Part shown: positions 63,673 to 64,000 of the stretch, piece after piece
How positions within the stretch are numbered: the stretch's first letter is position 1
Layout of the letters: each line of letters opens with the position of its first letter
Source of the DNA: Streptomyces cynarae
GTDB taxonomy: Bacteria > Actinomycetota > Actinomycetes > Streptomycetales > Streptomycetaceae
Direction of reading: 5' to 3'
NCBI RefSeq assembly: GCF_025642135.1
Contig: NZ_CP106793.1
Coordinates: 1,116,001 to 1,180,000 of the forward strand
DNA length: 64,000 bases
The notes under the pieces: model-generated
The model's input: only the letters and a program-made list of their open reading frames with translations
What the model was told of the DNA's origin: nothing
The model's database searches: none
Position numbers and translations under genes: made by a program

Positions 63673-64000
63673 GTGAAGCCGATGATCTCGGTCGTGCAAC
63701 GACCCCAACGGCCCCGAACGGCCCTCGTCACCCGGGGATTGGTCCTGGTGACGCTGGCGTGGTTCCTCGTGGGCGTTCCCGCCGGGGCGGCGTCGGCCGA
63801 CGCGTGCGCGTACGCCTCGACCGGCCCGGGCGGCACGGAGGCGGTGGCGGTCGCGGGCGGCGACCTCTGGCCCACGCCGCCGTGCTCCGCACCGAGCCCG
63901 AGCCCCACGCCGCCACCCAGCCCCACCCCGACCCCGACTCCGACGCCCGCCCCCAAGCCGCCGCCCGAGCCACCGCCACCTCCGCGGCCGCACCCCACAC
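63673..64000 (+). CDS. Secreted Pro-rich protein, truncated by window end
   Basis: The start of a secreted protein that runs off the window. From GTG 63673 (or ATG 63682) comes a basic n-region, a hydrophobic core (GLVLVTLAWFLVGVPAG) and an AASA-DA cleavage site, then a short mature N-terminus with two Cys, and a tail of Pro/Thr/Ser repeats (PSPTPPPSPTPTPTPTPAP, ending in Pro-rich basic sequence). It is probably anchored or cell-wall associated. It is divergent from the SCO0930-type lipoprotein across 277 bp. No domain is visible in the part present. Confidence 0.75.
   Translation, partial: MKPMISVVQRPQRPRTALVTRGLVLVTLAWFLVGVPAGAASADACAYASTGPGGTEAVAVAGGDLWPTPPCSAPSPSPTPPPSPTPTPTPTPAPKPPPEPPPPPRPHPT

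Overview
The window is very GC-rich, densely coding DNA with strong third-position GC bias, AGGAGG/GGAGG ribosome sites, frequent GTG starts and many start/stop overlaps. Gene content (ergothioneine operon, dodecin, DUF574-type SAM methyltransferases, LacI-controlled secreted glycosidases with lectin modules, SCO0930-type lipoprotein) points to a Streptomyces chromosome. From memory, the order from the thioredoxin pair through egtABCD, sdhCAB and the PAS-GGDEF-EAL gene to the Pro-rich secreted protein resembles the S. coelicolor SCO0884-SCO0931 region; I could not check this by alignment.

Layout. 0-8.7 kb: MBL-fold hydrolase, DMT-type transporter, secreted beta-helix protein with a ricin-type lectin module, a two-gene conserved unit, topoisomerase IB and a DinB/maleylpyruvate-isomerase-like protein. 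9.0-14.9 kb: a polysaccharide island with a GH43-type exo-galactanase-like enzyme, a LacI regulator behind a perfect 18-bp palindrome, and a GH-A-like glycosidase with CBM35-type modules. 14.9-24.5 kb: SpoIIE-type phosphatase, PepSY membrane protein, peptide deformylase, flavin disulfide oxidoreductase next to thioredoxin, then LacI regulator/aldehyde dehydrogenase divergent from an amidase. 24.5-32.8 kb: NfeD-like/flotillin unit, a tandem muconolactone-isomerase-like protein, SDR, GOLPH3-like protein, MFS exporter divergent from LysR, alpha/beta hydrolase, small antitoxin-like protein and PemK/MazF-like protein.

32.8-38.2 kb: an odd non-coding/decayed stretch with a 23-C run, then the tightly overlapped egtABCD operon (ergothioneine synthesis) in which egtA as written carries two one-base frameshifts, followed by dodecin. 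38.3-50.9 kb: HAD phosphatase, PAS-LuxR regulator, PIG-V-like mannosyltransferase, DUF574 methyltransferase, CBS and F420/PPOX proteins, inorganic pyrophosphatase, MFS and APC transporters, HdeD-like protein, NTF2-like protein and metallophosphoesterase. 50.9-58.2 kb: GNAT acyltransferase plus PlsC-type acyltransferase (ornithine-lipid-like pair), sdhCAB with divergent LysR, and an NmrA-like protein divergent from another LysR. 59.2-64 kb: DUF574 methyltransferase translationally coupled to an RmdA-like c-di-GMP enzyme, an SCO0930-type lipoprotein, and the start of a Pro-rich secreted protein that runs off the window.

The most important observation is technical as well as biological: egtA, the PlsC-type gene and one hypothetical reading frame are each broken by single-base losses in short C/G runs, in a window that also contains a C23 homopolymer. 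This suggests base-calling or assembly error rather than gene decay. The most interesting biology is the methyltransferase/c-di-GMP coupling, the candidate arabinogalactan locus with its two different palindromic operators, and repeat elements that have been absorbed into the 3' ends of coding genes.
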